Notes under the pieces: generated by a model
Told to the model about the DNA's origin: nothing
The model's input: only the letters and a program-made list of their open reading frames with translations
Databases searched by the model: none
Part shown: one piece after another, positions 1 to 9,165 of the stretch
How the letters are laid out: each line of letters starts with the position of its first letter
Numbering within the stretch: position 1 is the stretch's first letter
Made by a program: the position numbers and the translations under genes
Source: Asaia prunellae JCM 25354
GTDB taxonomy: Bacteria; Pseudomonadota; Alphaproteobacteria; Acetobacterales; Acetobacteraceae
Assembly (NCBI RefSeq): GCF_000613885.1
Contig: NZ_BAJV01000010.1
Span: 62,001 to 126,000, forward strand
DNA length: 64,000 nt
Direction of reading: 5' to 3'

Positions 1-1
1 C

Positions 2-307
2 ATTATCCTGCTTGTCGCGATGTTTCAGCCTGGTCTGAACGTCCGTCTTTCGCCCTTCTGGCTATATCAGGGCGTGTTCTGGCTATTTATGGGGCTGGCC
101 TGCCTTGGAATACTGGACGGCTTCTGGTTCTTTCTTGTGGCATCAATACTCAATCTGGCCGTAGTCGCGGGTGCGTTGCGCCATTTTGGAACAGATAGCG
201 AGACATCTCTTGGCGTAGCGCTTGTGGCACTCGTATTGGGAGTTTCTGTCGGATACAGCCTGTGGCGCAAGATGAGACTGCGCTCTGTCCCCTCATCAGC
301 GCATTGA
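2..307 (+). CDS. C-terminal part of a small membrane protein (5' end outside window)
   Basis: The reading frame is open from the first bases of the window, so the gene begins upstream; an internal ATG lies at 20. The visible ~100 residues hold at least three hydrophobic stretches (around WLYQGVFWLFMGLACLG, FFLVASILNLAVVAG and LGVALVALVLGVSVGY), followed by a basic tail. This fits a small multi-pass inner-membrane protein. No family motif is recognisable and no function is proposed. It converges on htpG, with a hairpin at 388-419 between them. Confidence 0.5.
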   Translation: MILLVAMFQPGLNVRLSPFWLYQGVFWLFMGLACLGILDGFWFFLVASILNLAVVAGALRHFGTDSETSLGVALVALVLGVSVGYSLWRKMRLRSVPSSAH

Positions 308-387
308 ATCGTTGTTGAGGGGCAGGATCGATACTGAAGGCTTCAGACGACGTATGAGGTTTTCAGTCAAACGAAATGTCTGAAGGC

Positions 388-419
388 AATCCCCGGGGCA
401 TTACTGCCTGCCGGGGATT
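388..419 (-). terminator. Hairpin between convergent genes, probable htpG terminator
   Basis: AATCCCCGG at 388-396 pairs with CCGGGGATT at 411-419, and the inner GGCA/TGCC arms extend the stem. It lies 12 bases beyond the htpG stop codon. There is no strong T-run on either side, so termination is inferred from stem strength and position between two converging genes. Confidence 0.5.
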
Positions 420-430
420 ACTTCTGGTTT

Positions 431-2299
431 TCAGGCCGTAGCGGCACTGGTCAGCATGGCTGTCAGGCGCTGTGCGAAACCTGCGGCATCAGGCAGGGTT
501 TCGCCATCCTGAATACGGGCGACGTCAAGCAGAACACGGGCGAAATCGGCCACGCTCTCGCCTTTTTCCACACGTGCTGCCAGATCGCGGATCAGCGGAT
601 GATGCGGGTTGATTTCCATGATTGGAGCAGCAGGGGGCATGCCCTGACCCGAACGACGCATCAGACGCTGCATCATGAGGTCCGGACCACCCTCGCTCGT
701 AATCACCACGGCGCTGCCAACCAGACGGACCGTGCCGCGTACATCCTTCACATCCTCACCAAGGGCTTCCTTCAAAGCCGGGATCAGCTTGTCGAGATCC
801 GCAGCCTCACCCTCTGGTGTGGGGGCTTCGAACTTTTCAAGATCGCCATGAGCCTGATTGATGGATTTCAGCGTCTTGTCTTCATAGGAAGAAAGACGAT
901 CGGGCCAGAAGCCATCGACCTGGTCGGAGAGCAGAAGTACTTCGATACCACGGGCACGGAAGCCTTCGAGCTGAGGCGAGGCTGCAAGTGCTTCTGCGTT
1001 TTCGCCCGTAAGGTAATAAATTGCGTCCTGACCCGGCTTCATGCGCGACAGATAGGCGTCGAGCGTGGTGGGGTCATCAGATGCTGTTGAGCGGAAGCGG
1101 GAGAGAGCTGCGAGTTCCTGACGGTGCTCGGAATCCTCCCAGATCCCTTCCTTGATGATCGGTCCGAAATTCTCCCAGAACGTGCCAAAGGCTTCGGCAT
1201 TTTCCGTATCCTTGGCGCGGTTCCTGATCTCGGTCATCACGCGCTTGGTCACGGCCTTGCGGATGCGCTGCAGTACAGGGGTCGATTGCAGCATTTCACG
1301 CGAGACGTTCAGCGGCAGGTCTTCAGTGTCGACAACCCCTTTCACAAAGCGCAGCCAAGCCGGCAGGAGCTCGGCTTCATCGGTGATGAACATGCGGCGC
1401 ACATGGAGATGCACCTTGCTCTCACGCGACTGCTCCATGAAGTCGAACGGACGCGCACCGGGGATGAACAGCAGTGCCGTGAATTCAGTCGTGCCTTCCG
1501 CGCTCCAGTGCAGGGTCGCATAGGGTTCGTCGAACTGATGGGCAACGTGGCGATAGAATTCGGTGTACTGCTCGGGCGTGATGTCGGATTTCGACTTCCG
1601 CCACAGAGCTGTGCCCTCATTGGCCGATTTGTCTTCCTCACCTTCGCGCAACGTGATCGGCCAGGAGATATGGTCGGCCCATTTGCGGATGATGGAACGC
1701 AGACGCCAGGCATCAAGGAACTCATCGGCATCGGTTTTGACATGAAGGATGATGTCTGTGCCGGGGAGTTCGCGTGTAGCAGGGGCAATTGTATAGGCAC
1801 CCTTGCCGTCAGACGACCACTGCCATGCCTGATCGGAACCGGGCTCGCGTGAAATCACGTCCACCTTGTCGGCCACCATGAAGGCTGCATAGAAGCCGAC
1901 CCCGAACTGTCCGATCAGGCTCGGGCGGTCTTCGGGCTTGGCGCTGTTCAGCTTCTCGCCGAAGGCGCGCGTTCCTGAGCGGGCGATCGTGCCGAGATTG
2001 CTGGCCAGTTCCTCACGGCTCATGCCTGCGCCGTTATCGCTGATGGTCAGCAGGCGGGCGTCCTTGTCAGGGTTGATGCGAATGGAGGCATCGGCGGGCA
2101 GGGCCTTGGCGGCGTCGGTCAGCGCTTCGAAACGGCGCTTGTCAGAAGCATCGGCGGCATTGGCGACCAGCTCGCGCAGGAAGATCTCGCGCTCGGAATA
2201 AAGGGCATGCACCACGAGGTCGAGCAGGCGTCCGACTTCTGCGCTGAACTCGTGTTTCTCGGCACCCTGAACCTGATCTTTTTCGGTGTTTTCGGTCAT
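431..2299 (-). CDS. htpG: Chaperone protein HtpG (Hsp90 family)
   Basis: 622 residues, the usual HtpG length. The N-terminal GHKL ATPase domain is clear: [20 protein letters not shown] (about residues 33-52) carries the ATP-binding Glu/Asn region, followed by DNGAGM and then [11 protein letters not shown]. The middle domain has [12 protein letters not shown], typical of Hsp90. The protein is a cytosolic dimeric chaperone acting on late folding intermediates. The ATG at 2299 is preceded by GAGGGATCT as ribosome binding site. A perfect 17-base palindrome lies just upstream (2322-2338), and a heat-shock-like promoter is possible at 2352-2380. Transcribed alone; the next upstream gene on this strand starts at 2774. 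Confidence 0.97.
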   Translation of the reverse strand: MTENTEKDQVQGAEKHEFSAEVGRLLDLVVHALYSEREIFLRELVANAADASDKRRFEALTDAAKALPADASIRINPDKDARLLTISDNGAGMSREELASNLGTIARSGTRAFGEKLNSAKPEDRPSLIGQFGVGFYAAFMVADKVDVISREPGSDQAWQWSSDGKGAYTIAPATRELPGTDIILHVKTDADEFLDAWRLRSIIRKWADHISWPITLREGEEDKSANEGTALWRKSKSDITPEQYTEFYRHVAHQFDEPYATLHWSAEGTTEFTALLFIPGARPFDFMEQSRESKVHLHVRRMFITDEAELLPAWLRFVKGVVDTEDLPLNVSREMLQSTPVLQRIRKAVTKRVMTEIRNRAKDTENAEAFGTFWENFGPIIKEGIWEDSEHRQELAALSRFRSTASDDPTTLDAYLSRMKPGQDAIYYLTGENAEALAASPQLEGFRARGIEVLLLSDQVDGFWPDRLSSYEDKTLKSINQAHGDLEKFEAPTPEGEAADLDKLIPALKEALGEDVKDVRGTVRLVGSAVVITSEGGPDLMMQRLMRRSGQGMPPAAPIMEINPHHPLIRDLAARVEKGESVADFARVLLDVARIQDGETLPDAAGFAQRLTAMLTSAATA

Positions 2300-2321
2300 G
2301 GAGATCCCTCAAGACTGTGAT

Positions 2322-2338
2322 GGTGCCGTAACGGCACC
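2322..2338. promoter_or_regulatory. Perfect palindrome in the htpG leader
   Basis: GGTGCCGT-A-ACGGCACC: two 8-base arms around a single centre base, 23 bases upstream of the htpG start codon. It could be an operator or a hairpin in the 5' leader of the mRNA. It does not match the CIRCE element (TTAGCACTC-N9-GAGTGCTAA). Confidence 0.45.
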
Positions 2339-2351
2339 GATTTGCAGGGGA

Positions 2352-2380
2352 AAGTAGAAATGCATTTTTCTTTTTTCAAG
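2352..2380 (-). promoter_or_regulatory. Possible heat-shock (RpoH-type) promoter of htpG
   Basis: Read on the minus strand, CTTGAA (2375-2380) is followed after 17 bases by CTACTT (2352-2357), placed directly upstream of the palindrome and htpG. The -35 fits the alphaproteobacterial RpoH consensus; the -10 match is weak. htpG is commonly RpoH-dependent, which is the main argument. Confidence 0.3.
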
Positions 2381-2774
2381 AGATGCCCGCATATAAGGGC
2401 AGGACGCAATCGCGCGTCAGGGGAGCCAGAGGCAATGCGCGCGCGTCATGCGGAGTCAGCCAGCGCGCTTCGGCAATTTCGGCGGCAGTGCTGACCGTAC
2501 CATTCCAGAGCAGGGTGAAGAGCTCGGCGCGCACGATATACCCTGGCTCATTGGCTGCCGGAGCTTCAATCTGTCTCTGAAAAAGACAGGCTTCCGGTCT
2601 GGCATGCAGGTTGAGCTCCTCGCCGAGCTCGCGAATGAGCGTGTCACACGGCTTTTCGTTCGGCTCGATCTTGCCGCCGGGCTGCATGAACATTTCTGTG
2701 CCTCGTTTGCGCACCAGAAGAATGCGCCCGGCCCCGTCATGGAGCAGGGCGGCAGCGATATGAATGATGCGCAT
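2376..2774 (-). CDS. Nudix hydrolase
   Basis: A Nudix box is visible: G-KIEPN-E-KPCDTLI-RELGEEL, matching GX5EX7REUXEE with Asn at the last Gly position. Nudix enzymes hydrolyse nucleoside diphosphates linked to another moiety; the substrate cannot be read from this sequence. The ATG at 2774 (MRIIHIAAALL) is preferred over an upstream TTG at 2798 because Nudix domains begin near the first beta strand and the TTG has no clear ribosome binding site. About 132 residues. It follows the HAD phosphatase gene by 30 bases and is probably co-transcribed with it. Confidence 0.88.
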   Translation of the reverse strand: MRIIHIAAALLHDGAGRILLVRKRGTEMFMQPGGKIEPNEKPCDTLIRELGEELNLHARPEACLFQRQIEAPAANEPGYIVRAELFTLLWNGTVSTAAEIAEARWLTPHDARALPLAPLTRDCVLPLYAGIS

Positions 2775-2804
2775 GAAGGCTTCAGATCGTCTCGGCAAGA
2801 ATGT

Positions 2805-3455
2805 TCAGACGGTCGTCATCGTTCTGATGGACCTGAGTGCCTCATAGCCCGGAACGGTCGGATGCGGGACATCCATTTCATGTTTATGGGTGGCTGTGAT
2901 TACGACCACACTGGCATTAGCGGCTTCACCTGCCTTGATTCCTGCCGGGGCATCCTCGAACACAACACAGTTTTCTGCCTTGAAGCCCAGACGCTGCGCA
3001 CCGAGCAGAAAGCAGTCCGGAGCGGGTTTGCCATTCGGGACGTCTTCTGCCGTGATGACGACTTCTGGCAAGGGCAGACCGGCAATCCGGATGCGCTTGA
3101 GGGCGAGTTCACGCGAGGCCGAGGTGACAATGGCCCAGCGATCCTGAGGCAGGCTGGTCAAAAAGGCCCTGGCGCCGGGAATGGGATCAATGCCATGCGT
3201 GTCTTCCATCTCGCGGCTGGTGATCCAGTGTGCTTCTGCTGCCGGGTCGACGCCCGGCAGTTTCTGGCGGCGAATGGTCTCAATGGTCTGCACGCCGTGA
3301 ATGGTGGGAAGGAATTTTTCGACATCCAGGCCATGCTTTTGCGCCCAGAGAGTCCAGACACGCTCCGCTGCGATGATGGAGGTCAGAATCGTGCCATCCA
3401 TGTCAAACAGGAAGGCATCGAAAGCTTTACCGGGGAACAGGTCGTGCTCGGCCAA
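2805..3455 (-). CDS. HAD-superfamily sugar phosphatase/phosphomutase-like hydrolase
   Basis: 216 residues with the HAD signature motifs: DMDGT near residue 18 (motif I nucleophile), the Thr/Ser of IVTSAS (motif II), the Lys of NGKPAPDCF (motif III) and FEDAPAGIKAG (motif IV). The cap lies between motifs I and II, as in the beta-phosphoglucomutase/glycerol-3-phosphatase/2-deoxyglucose-6-phosphatase group. The start is TTG at 3455 with GGAG five bases upstream; the next ATG lies inside motif I, so TTG must be used. Probable operon with the Nudix gene. Confidence 0.85.
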   Translation of the reverse strand: MAEHDLFPGKAFDAFLFDMDGTILTSIIAAERVWTLWAQKHGLDVEKFLPTIHGVQTIETIRRQKLPGVDPAAEAHWITSREMEDTHGIDPIPGARAFLTSLPQDRWAIVTSASRELALKRIRIAGLPLPEVVITAEDVPNGKPAPDCFLLGAQRLGFKAENCVVFEDAPAGIKAGEAANASVVVITATHKHEMDVPHPTVPGYEALRSIRTMTTV

Positions 3456-3537
3456 GAGAGATCTCCGTCAGGAATACAGGTCATGCGAGGTGCGAGACCC
3501 TGCATGACCTGTTCAACGCAGGCAAGCGCGTGCCGGA

Positions 3538-4646
3538 TCAACCCGCCGTGTCGACCGCCAGGCGTCCGAGTGCCGGATCATCGGTGAAAAACCCGTCCAG
3601 ACCCATATCAAGATAGCGTTTGACCTCGGCGATCATGCCTTTGGGGTTACGGGCATTCAGTGCTCCGCCCTCGCGGAGTTCTTTCGGCAGACAGTAGTTT
3701 TCAGGGCGCGCCGTATAGGAATGGACCAGAAGACCTGCTTCATGCGCATCGGTGATCAGTGTGGTGGGTGTTCCCCATGAGCCATCGGGCTTGCGCGGAA
3801 TCAGATCGGTATTGGACGGGCCAATCACATCTGCAAACTGACGTATTTCTCTCAGACCTTCAGGCTTCATGAAATCGCCAAAGGTTTTTGTAGCGCTTTT
3901 ACCCAGAAGATCTGGCGGGGTCTGACCAGGTTCACCCATCAGGAACATCACGCGCGCCTGCGGATTGATGGCACGTGTCTTCTCTCCTATCGCCTTGAGA
4001 TTGGTTGTCTCGAAAGACTGGAGTTCCAACGGCGCCTGACGGGTATATTCATGCACTGCGATGGTTCGCAGGAAGTCGTTTCAGGGTCCAGACCAAGACT
4101 GTGGAAATGGGTGGAGTTCTTGATTTCAGGGATCAGCCCGAAAACCTTGCCGCGTGCGGCGGACTCACCAGCCACAAAATCGATTACCTCCTCGAAGGTC
4201 GGGACATCGAAATGACCGTCATAGCGGGTGTTATGCGGACGAAGCTGAGGCAGACGCTCTTTGGCTCGCAGGGTCTTGAGTTCAGCAAGTGTGAAATCTG
4301 TCGTGAACCAGCCCGTTTCCTTCTGGCCATCAATAGTCAGGCTGCGCTTTCGTCCCGCAAATTCCGGACGTGAGGCGACATCGGTGGTATCCGCGATATT
4401 GCTCTCATGGCGTACGATCAGAACGCCGTCTTTCGTCATGACGAGATCCGGCTCGATGTAATCGGCGCCGTCTTCCATGGCTTTTGCATAAGAGGCGAGC
4501 GTGTGTTCGGGCCGCAGCTGATGCACCACGATGAGCAAAAACAAGCGGTCTTGGTGCAAGAGAGGGCGCGGCGAAGCTTTTGTGGAAAAGGTTGGGGCGC
4601 AGATCCCGGCCAGGCCGAGAAACAGGGTGTGACGACGTGACAGCAA
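3538..4646 (-). CDS. glpQ: Glycerophosphodiester phosphodiesterase, periplasmic (GlpQ-like), with frame breaks
   Basis: Hydrolyses glycerophosphodiesters to sn-glycerol-3-phosphate and an alcohol. The N-terminus has a twin-arginine-like export signal (LSRRHTLFLGLAGICAPTFS). GlpQ motifs are present but spread over frames: PLVFAHRGASA in one frame, then RPEHTLASY, DGADYIEPDLVMTKDGV and PEIKN in another, and after a further break FLRTIAVHEYT, LELQSFE and GLDGFFTDDP. Breaks lie near 4560, 4515 and 4078. Adding four bases (1+2+1) gives one 370-residue frame, the normal GlpQ size. The start is TTG at 4646 with AGGAG seven bases upstream. Either a sequence-error locus or a recent pseudogene; I favour the former because similar losses recur across the window. 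Confidence 0.85.
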
Positions 4647-4777
4647 ATCGGCTCTCCTGAATTATGATCCGGAGAGGCAGATCGTCTGTCCGGACGAGAT
4701 CGTTCTTGTTTGGGCGTCAGGACAATCGCCCAGATCCGGCCTGGACAGGGCGATTATCCGGTGAATGACGTGAGGCG

Positions 4778-7177
4778 TTACCAGTTGGCACTCAATGTCA
4801 GGAAAAACATGCGCGGGGCGATCGGGTAAGCGGTGAACTGACCCGAAGTCTGTGTGGTGCTGACCGTGGACCAGCCACGTGTATTGGTCAGGTTGGTAAT
4901 GTTTCCCTGAACGCGCAAGGCGGGGATATGGGGGATGCCATGGATGGTGTAACCCGCATTTATGCTGAACTGTGCGGTCGGCGAGGCCCAGAGATCATTG
5001 GTATAGGTTGTGTAGCGCTTGCCCATGACATCGCCGATGAACTGGCCATAGAAATTGCCCCAGTTGGTTGTGGCGACGAATTTCTCTGTCCAGTCCGGCT
5101 GACCGGCCACATTACGGCCTGCAATGCGGATGGTCGATGTGCCAGAGCTGTAGTTGTCGTTATAGACCGACTTGTTATAGCTCAGCCCGTTATAGATCGA
5201 GAAATGCGGGCCAAACTGTGCGGTGAAGGAGAAATCCATACCGTCTGTCGTGACCGAGCCCACATTGGCCAGCGTCGTAGCGGAGCCGATGATCGAAGAC
5301 AGCGACTGCGTTGTGGCAATGGCCACCAGACGGTTCGAGAAATGTACGTGATAATATTCGGCCTGCGCCGAGATGTCGGTGAGCGGGCCCAGATTGACAT
5401 GGTGATGGGTACGCAGACCGGTTTCATAGGTCCATGACGTCTCGACCTTGCCGTTCTTCTTGAAATCCTCGAAGGCCGCCTGGCTCGTGGCACCCCATGG
5501 GGTGGCATTGCCATAACCTGCATCCTGGTAGGAACGCATGTTCTCCTGAATATTGGCGAACCACTGCTCGTTGGGCGTGATATTCCACAATGCACCGAAC
5601 GAAGGCAGGAACGGCTTGACGGCGTCGATGGTGCCGCCTGGTACGGTCACAGCAGTTGCAGGCGAAAGCGACCCTTTCTTGCCAGCCACAGGCAGGGTGC
5701 CGTTGGTATAGACCAGTTCGGATTTGAACCCTGCCGAGAGGGTGAAGTTTTTCGTAACCCGCCAGCTGTCCTGAAGATGGGTGGTGAAGGTATTGGTATA
5801 GAAATAGTTCGTGTACTGCTTGATCAGCGCATCCTGCTGACGGTCATACGGTGTGGTCGGGTTGTTGGCATCGAGCGGATACCAGCGACGGGCCTGCGTG
5901 TTGTTGTTGCGCTCGTACCAGCCCCCGACTTCGAGGTCGTGATGGCCCAGCTTGTAGCGCAGCGTCGTGAGCAGACCGCCGCGATTATCCCAGTATTCGG
6001 TCGTGCGTGTGGCATAGCCCGAACCACCGAATACGTTGCTCAGCTGGCTGGAGCTCTGGTTGGGGAAATAGGCGCCGAACAGCGTTGGCAGACCGGCTGC
6101 CGTGATCGGACCAGCTACCACACCTTCACCGAGATTGTGGTGATAGTACAGCTTGTTGTCCCAGTGCAGGTTGCTGTTGAAATCATGCTGCCAGGCCAGA
6201 TAAGTCAGAAAATCCTGACGCTGTGCCGCAGAATAGTAATTGCGGTAATTCAGCCCTGCATTCTTGTAGGCTGCCGAATTCAGATAGGATTTGGCGTAAG
6301 TGAAATCAGGGTAGGTGAAGGGGCGCACGTAGGTGCCATAGCCATTGGGCAGCACAATGCCGTCTTCATTCGGCTCGACCTTGTCGGACCAGTCGAAGAA
6401 ATAGGTGATCTTGTCCTTGCTGCCCTTGTGCACGAATTTGGCGTTGACCTGATTGCCACCCTGATGACCGGCAAAATCCCAGGCGCGGGCATCCTGACGT
6501 GCCCATGAAATATAGGCCGAGTTGCCATTGCCGAAATTGCCCGTATCGAAACGGGCAAAGGTGCGGAATGTCGAGAAGCTGCCGAAGGTCTGGTCGAGCT
6601 GGCCACCCATCTTCTGCTTGGGGTCCTGCGATGAGAACAGCAATGTGCCGCCGAGATTGGAAGTGGAGGCTGTGCCAAGCGCGCCGGAACCCGTGGCCAC
6701 CGTTGCATTGCCTACGTTCTCGCTGATCACAGCACGCTGGGGTGAGAGGCCGTTGTAATTGCCATAAGCCTGATCACCCAACGGAATGCCGTCGAGCGTG
6801 TAACCAAGCTGGTTCTGGTTGAAGCCATGGATAAACAGTGAGGAATTCTGCTCGTTGTTGCCCCAGGGATCGGCATTGTTGAACACCACACCTGGCAGGA
6901 TCTGCAGTGCCTTGAGCGGGCTGACACCTGGCAGGATACGCTGGAGCTGCGTGTGACCCACGCTCTGCTCGGAACGTGTGCGGCGGGCTGTGGCGATCAC
7001 TTCCTCGGCCGGGGCGGTCGAGACAAGAGCCTTGGCCTTGCCGGATGAGGCGCTCGTATGGTGGGACGACACGGGATGAAGCGTGGCATCTGCTGCACTG
7101 GCTGCCCCGCTGATGAGGGCGAGGGGTGAGCAGAAAAGAGACAGCGTGAGACCAAGGCGCTGTTTGCATAGCTTCAT
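4778..7177 (-). CDS. TonB-dependent outer membrane receptor
   Basis: 799 residues. A signal peptide (MKLCKQRLGLTLSLFCSP..AASA) is followed by a TonB-box-like segment EEVIATARR near residue 58, then a plug domain (LKALQILPGVVFNN, SLFIHGFNQNQLGYTLDGIPLGD) and a 22-strand-type barrel ending in aromatic FFLTLSANW. The gene is intact. The ligand is unknown: no Fur-like box or siderophore genes adjoin it, so iron uptake is not assured. In acetic acid bacteria such receptors also serve other substrates. AGGGAAAG precedes the ATG. It lies downstream of ompW on the same strand but is separated by a strong terminator. Confidence 0.93.
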   Translation of the reverse strand: MKLCKQRLGLTLSLFCSPLALISGAASAADATLHPVSSHHTSASSGKAKALVSTAPAEEVIATARRTRSEQSVGHTQLQRILPGVSPLKALQILPGVVFNNADPWGNNEQNSSLFIHGFNQNQLGYTLDGIPLGDQAYGNYNGLSPQRAVISENVGNATVATGSGALGTASTSNLGGTLLFSSQDPKQKMGGQLDQTFGSFSTFRTFARFDTGNFGNGNSAYISWARQDARAWDFAGHQGGNQVNAKFVHKGSKDKITYFFDWSDKVEPNEDGIVLPNGYGTYVRPFTYPDFTYAKSYLNSAAYKNAGLNYRNYYSAAQRQDFLTYLAWQHDFNSNLHWDNKLYYHHNLGEGVVAGPITAAGLPTLFGAYFPNQSSSQLSNVFGGSGYATRTTEYWDNRGGLLTTLRYKLGHHDLEVGGWYERNNNTQARRWYPLDANNPTTPYDRQQDALIKQYTNYFYTNTFTTHLQDSWRVTKNFTLSAGFKSELVYTNGTLPVAGKKGSLSPATAVTVPGGTIDAVKPFLPSFGALWNITPNEQWFANIQENMRSYQDAGYGNATPWGATSQAAFEDFKKNGKVETSWTYETGLRTHHHVNLGPLTDISAQAEYYHVHFSNRLVAIATTQSLSSIIGSATTLANVGSVTTDGMDFSFTAQFGPHFSIYNGLSYNKSVYNDNYSSGTSTIRIAGRNVAGQPDWTEKFVATTNWGNFYGQFIGDVMGKRYTTYTNDLWASPTAQFSINAGYTIHGIPHIPALRVQGNITNLTNTRGWSTVSTTQTSGQFTAYPIAPRMFFLTLSANW

Positions 7178-7282
7178 TAGTAAACTTTCCCTTAACGATG
7201 GCCGGATTGCGGCGCACCCTATGCGGAGAGTTCGTTACGGTGTGTGAAGGTTCGGTGATTTGCCCATTACAGATTGATGAAT

Positions 7283-7318
7283 AAAAAAAAGAGACTGTCT
7301 GAATTCCAGACAGTCTCT
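7283..7318 (-). terminator. Rho-independent terminator of ompW
   Basis: GAGACTGTCTG (7291-7301) pairs perfectly with CAGACAGTCTC (7307-7317) around a 5-base loop. On the minus strand the stem is followed by eight T residues (complement of A7283-7290). It lies about 30 bases beyond the ompW stop codon. Confidence 0.93.
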
Positions 7319-7347
7319 CTTCGACGTGTTTTATCAGGCAGCGAAGG

Positions 7348-8154
7348 TCAGAAGCGGTATTCGATACCGGCACCCACAACTGTCGGATCGAGGGAGTCAT
7401 GAGCCTTGATGAAAGCGCCCGACCCACGGTCATTGGCCCAGGCGTGCATACGCATGAACATCTGCTTGGCATCCATGTTGAAGAACCAGTTGCCGACCAG
7501 CTGGTAATCGAAGCCGACATTGACGGAAGGACCGCCTGTAACGCCTACATTGAGCTTCTGTACCAGGCCACCTGCCGGAGAGACGTTGTGGAACCAGGCC
7601 AGGGTTGCGCCTACGCCCACATAGGGATTGAAACGCTTATGCGGACGGAAATGCCAGGCGAGGGTGATGGTCGGAGGCAGAACCCATGCGCTACCGATGT
7701 CGATGTTACCAAGAGGCGTGCCTTTGGCAGCAACTTCATGACGGGTGCTGGCAGCAATCAGGTCGATCGAGATATTATCGGTAAAGAAATATTCGAACGT
7801 CAGTTCGGGCATGACCTGGTTGGTGGTCTTGATATGACCGGGAATGGCAGCACCATTGAGCCATACCTTGCTGTCGCGGTCTTCGGGGATGATGCCAAGA
7901 GCCGACAGACGGATGATGAAATCACCCTTGCCGAGACCGATCTTGGTGCTGGAGCAGGTTTTGAACAGGCCACATTCATCGTTCGAGGAAGAACGCGGGG
8001 CGGCCATGGCCTGCGCCTGCGGCGCGAGAACCATGTTCGTCGAGACCGGCGCATTGACGACGGGCGCAGACTGGGCCTGGGCGCCGGGGGTAGCGATGGC
8101 AGCCGCGACAAAACCGGTAAGGAGCGCAGCAGAGAGTTTGAAAGGGGTCTTCAT
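7348..8154 (-). CDS. ompW: OmpW-family outer membrane protein
   Basis: About 268 residues with a signal peptide (KLSAALLTGFVAAAIATPGAQAQ). OmpW hallmarks are DFIIRLSALGIIPEDRDS near the barrel start, a central PPTITLAWHFRP, RFNPYVGVGATLAWFHN, and terminal GAGIEYRF ending in Phe. The family forms an 8-stranded barrel with a hydrophobic channel. It carries a 60-residue N-terminal insert, rich in Ala and Pro with two Cys (CGLFKTC), before the barrel, longer than the E. coli protein. The second ATG (8154) has GGA at good spacing; 8163 is an alternative. Divergent from an Fnr-type regulator with an Fnr-like box between them. Confidence 0.88.
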   Translation of the reverse strand: MKTPFKLSAALLTGFVAAAIATPGAQAQSAPVVNAPVSTNMVLAPQAQAMAAPRSSSNDECGLFKTCSSTKIGLGKGDFIIRLSALGIIPEDRDSKVWLNGAAIPGHIKTTNQVMPELTFEYFFTDNISIDLIAASTRHEVAAKGTPLGNIDIGSAWVLPPTITLAWHFRPHKRFNPYVGVGATLAWFHNVSPAGGLVQKLNVGVTGGPSVNVGFDYQLVGNWFFNMDAKQMFMRMHAWANDRGSGAFIKAHDSLDPTVVGAGIEYRF

Positions 8155-8212
8155 CGACGTCATCCGTGATTAAGCAGTGACGTTCTCACACCATGCGCTA
8201 TGATGTGTTGCC

Positions 8213-8226
8213 TTGATCCATGTCAA
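8213..8226. promoter_or_regulatory. Fnr-like binding box between ompW and the Fnr-type regulator
   Basis: TTGATCCATGTCAA on the plus strand matches TTGAT-N4-ATCAA with one mismatch. Its centre is about 65 bases upstream of the ompW start and about 109 bases upstream of the regulator start. On the minus strand it contains TTGACA, followed after 18 bases by CATAGC, so it may overlap the -35 of an ompW promoter. Confidence 0.6.
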
Positions 8227-8328
8227 ACCTGCTTGAATAGTAATGATGACCGTGGGAAATAGGACACAGTATGTGACTTTATGTTAATAATCTAAGAACA
8301 AGACTATGCTTGAAGGGCTGGTTTGATC

Positions 8329-9057
8329 ATGAGCGCCCAGACGGGGGACAGTATCAGCACACTCGGGCCTTGTGGAAGTTGTGGGCAGTGCCTGCACTGC
8401 GAGGCACGGTCACGCAGCATTTGTTCTGTTATCGACGCTGAACATATGGCGCGACTCGCTCAATACTCTCATCGCCTTGCTGTTGCAGCGGGAAGGACCT
8501 TCATTCAGGAAGGCGAAACTGCAAGTGATTTCTTCATCGTGACGTCAGGCCACGTAAAGCTTTTTGCTCTTATGCCGGACGGGCGACGCCAGATTACGGG
8601 TTTTGCCCAGACAGGTGATTTTCTCGGGCTGGCGAGCGGTGCGACCTATGCTTTCAGTGCCGAGGCGCTTGGAGCGCTTTCTCTCTGCCGTTTTTCGCGT
8701 TCAGGTCTCACCTTGCTGAGGCGCGAATTCCCTGAGCTTGAAAACCGCCTGATGGAGGAAGCCTCGCGTGAACTGGTTCAGGCCCAGAAGAGAATGTTGC
8801 TGCTGGGGCGCAAAACCGCGCGCGAGCGTCTTGCCAGCTTTCTTCTTGAGCAGCATCATCTCTTGCCTGCCCGCGAGATTACTCTTCGTCTACCGATGAG
8901 TCGTACCGGGATTGCCGATTATCTGGGCCTGACCATAGAGACGGTGAGCCGCACGCTGAATGCCCTGCAGCGGGAAAAACTGATAACGATCACGCAGGTC
9001 ACGCAGATCGTCCTGCTCAATCTGCCCGCGCTCGAAAATCTGGCTCGCGGTGGCTAA
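8329..9057 (+). CDS. Fnr/Crp-family transcriptional regulator with iron-sulfur-type cysteines
   Basis: 242 residues: an N-terminal Cys-rich tip, a cyclic-nucleotide-like beta roll (IQEGETASDFFIVTSGHVKLF), a dimer helix, and a C-terminal winged helix (SRTGIADYLGLTIETVSRTLNAL). The tip has C21-x2-C24-x7-C32 (counted from ATG 8329), the FnrN/FnrL spacing, plus C15 and C18. A Cys in GALSLCRFS matches the central cluster ligand (Cys122) of E. coli FNR, so oxygen sensing through a 4Fe-4S cluster is likely. The recognition helix E-T-V-S-R matches the FNR class that reads TTGAT-N4-ATCAA. ATG 8329 is preferred over TTG 8323 for its spacing from GAAGGG. Confidence 0.88.
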   Translation: MSAQTGDSISTLGPCGSCGQCLHCEARSRSICSVIDAEHMARLAQYSHRLAVAAGRTFIQEGETASDFFIVTSGHVKLFALMPDGRRQITGFAQTGDFLGLASGATYAFSAEALGALSLCRFSRSGLTLLRREFPELENRLMEEASRELVQAQKRMLLLGRKTARERLASFLLEQHHLLPAREITLRLPMSRTGIADYLGLTIETVSRTLNALQREKLITITQVTQIVLLNLPALENLARGG

Positions 9058-9165
9058 ACTTTTCACCTGGAGAAAACTGCCCAATTGATGCCTTGACGTC
9101 GCCATGATGAAGGGGGAGAGAAGACACTTTCCCGCGAGAGCCTTATCCTTCAGGAGCGACAGATC

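Noticed and set aside
2448-3587. A 379-codon plus-strand frame over the Nudix and HAD genes
   Set aside because: Both minus-strand genes have intact catalytic motifs, and the plus frame has none.
3538-4646. Two overlapping phosphodiesterase genes
   Set aside because: Each lacks half of the GlpQ barrel; their motifs are complementary and collinear.
4778-7177. Assigning the TonB receptor to iron-siderophore uptake
   Set aside because: No Fur-like box lies upstream and no siderophore genes adjoin, so the ligand is left open.
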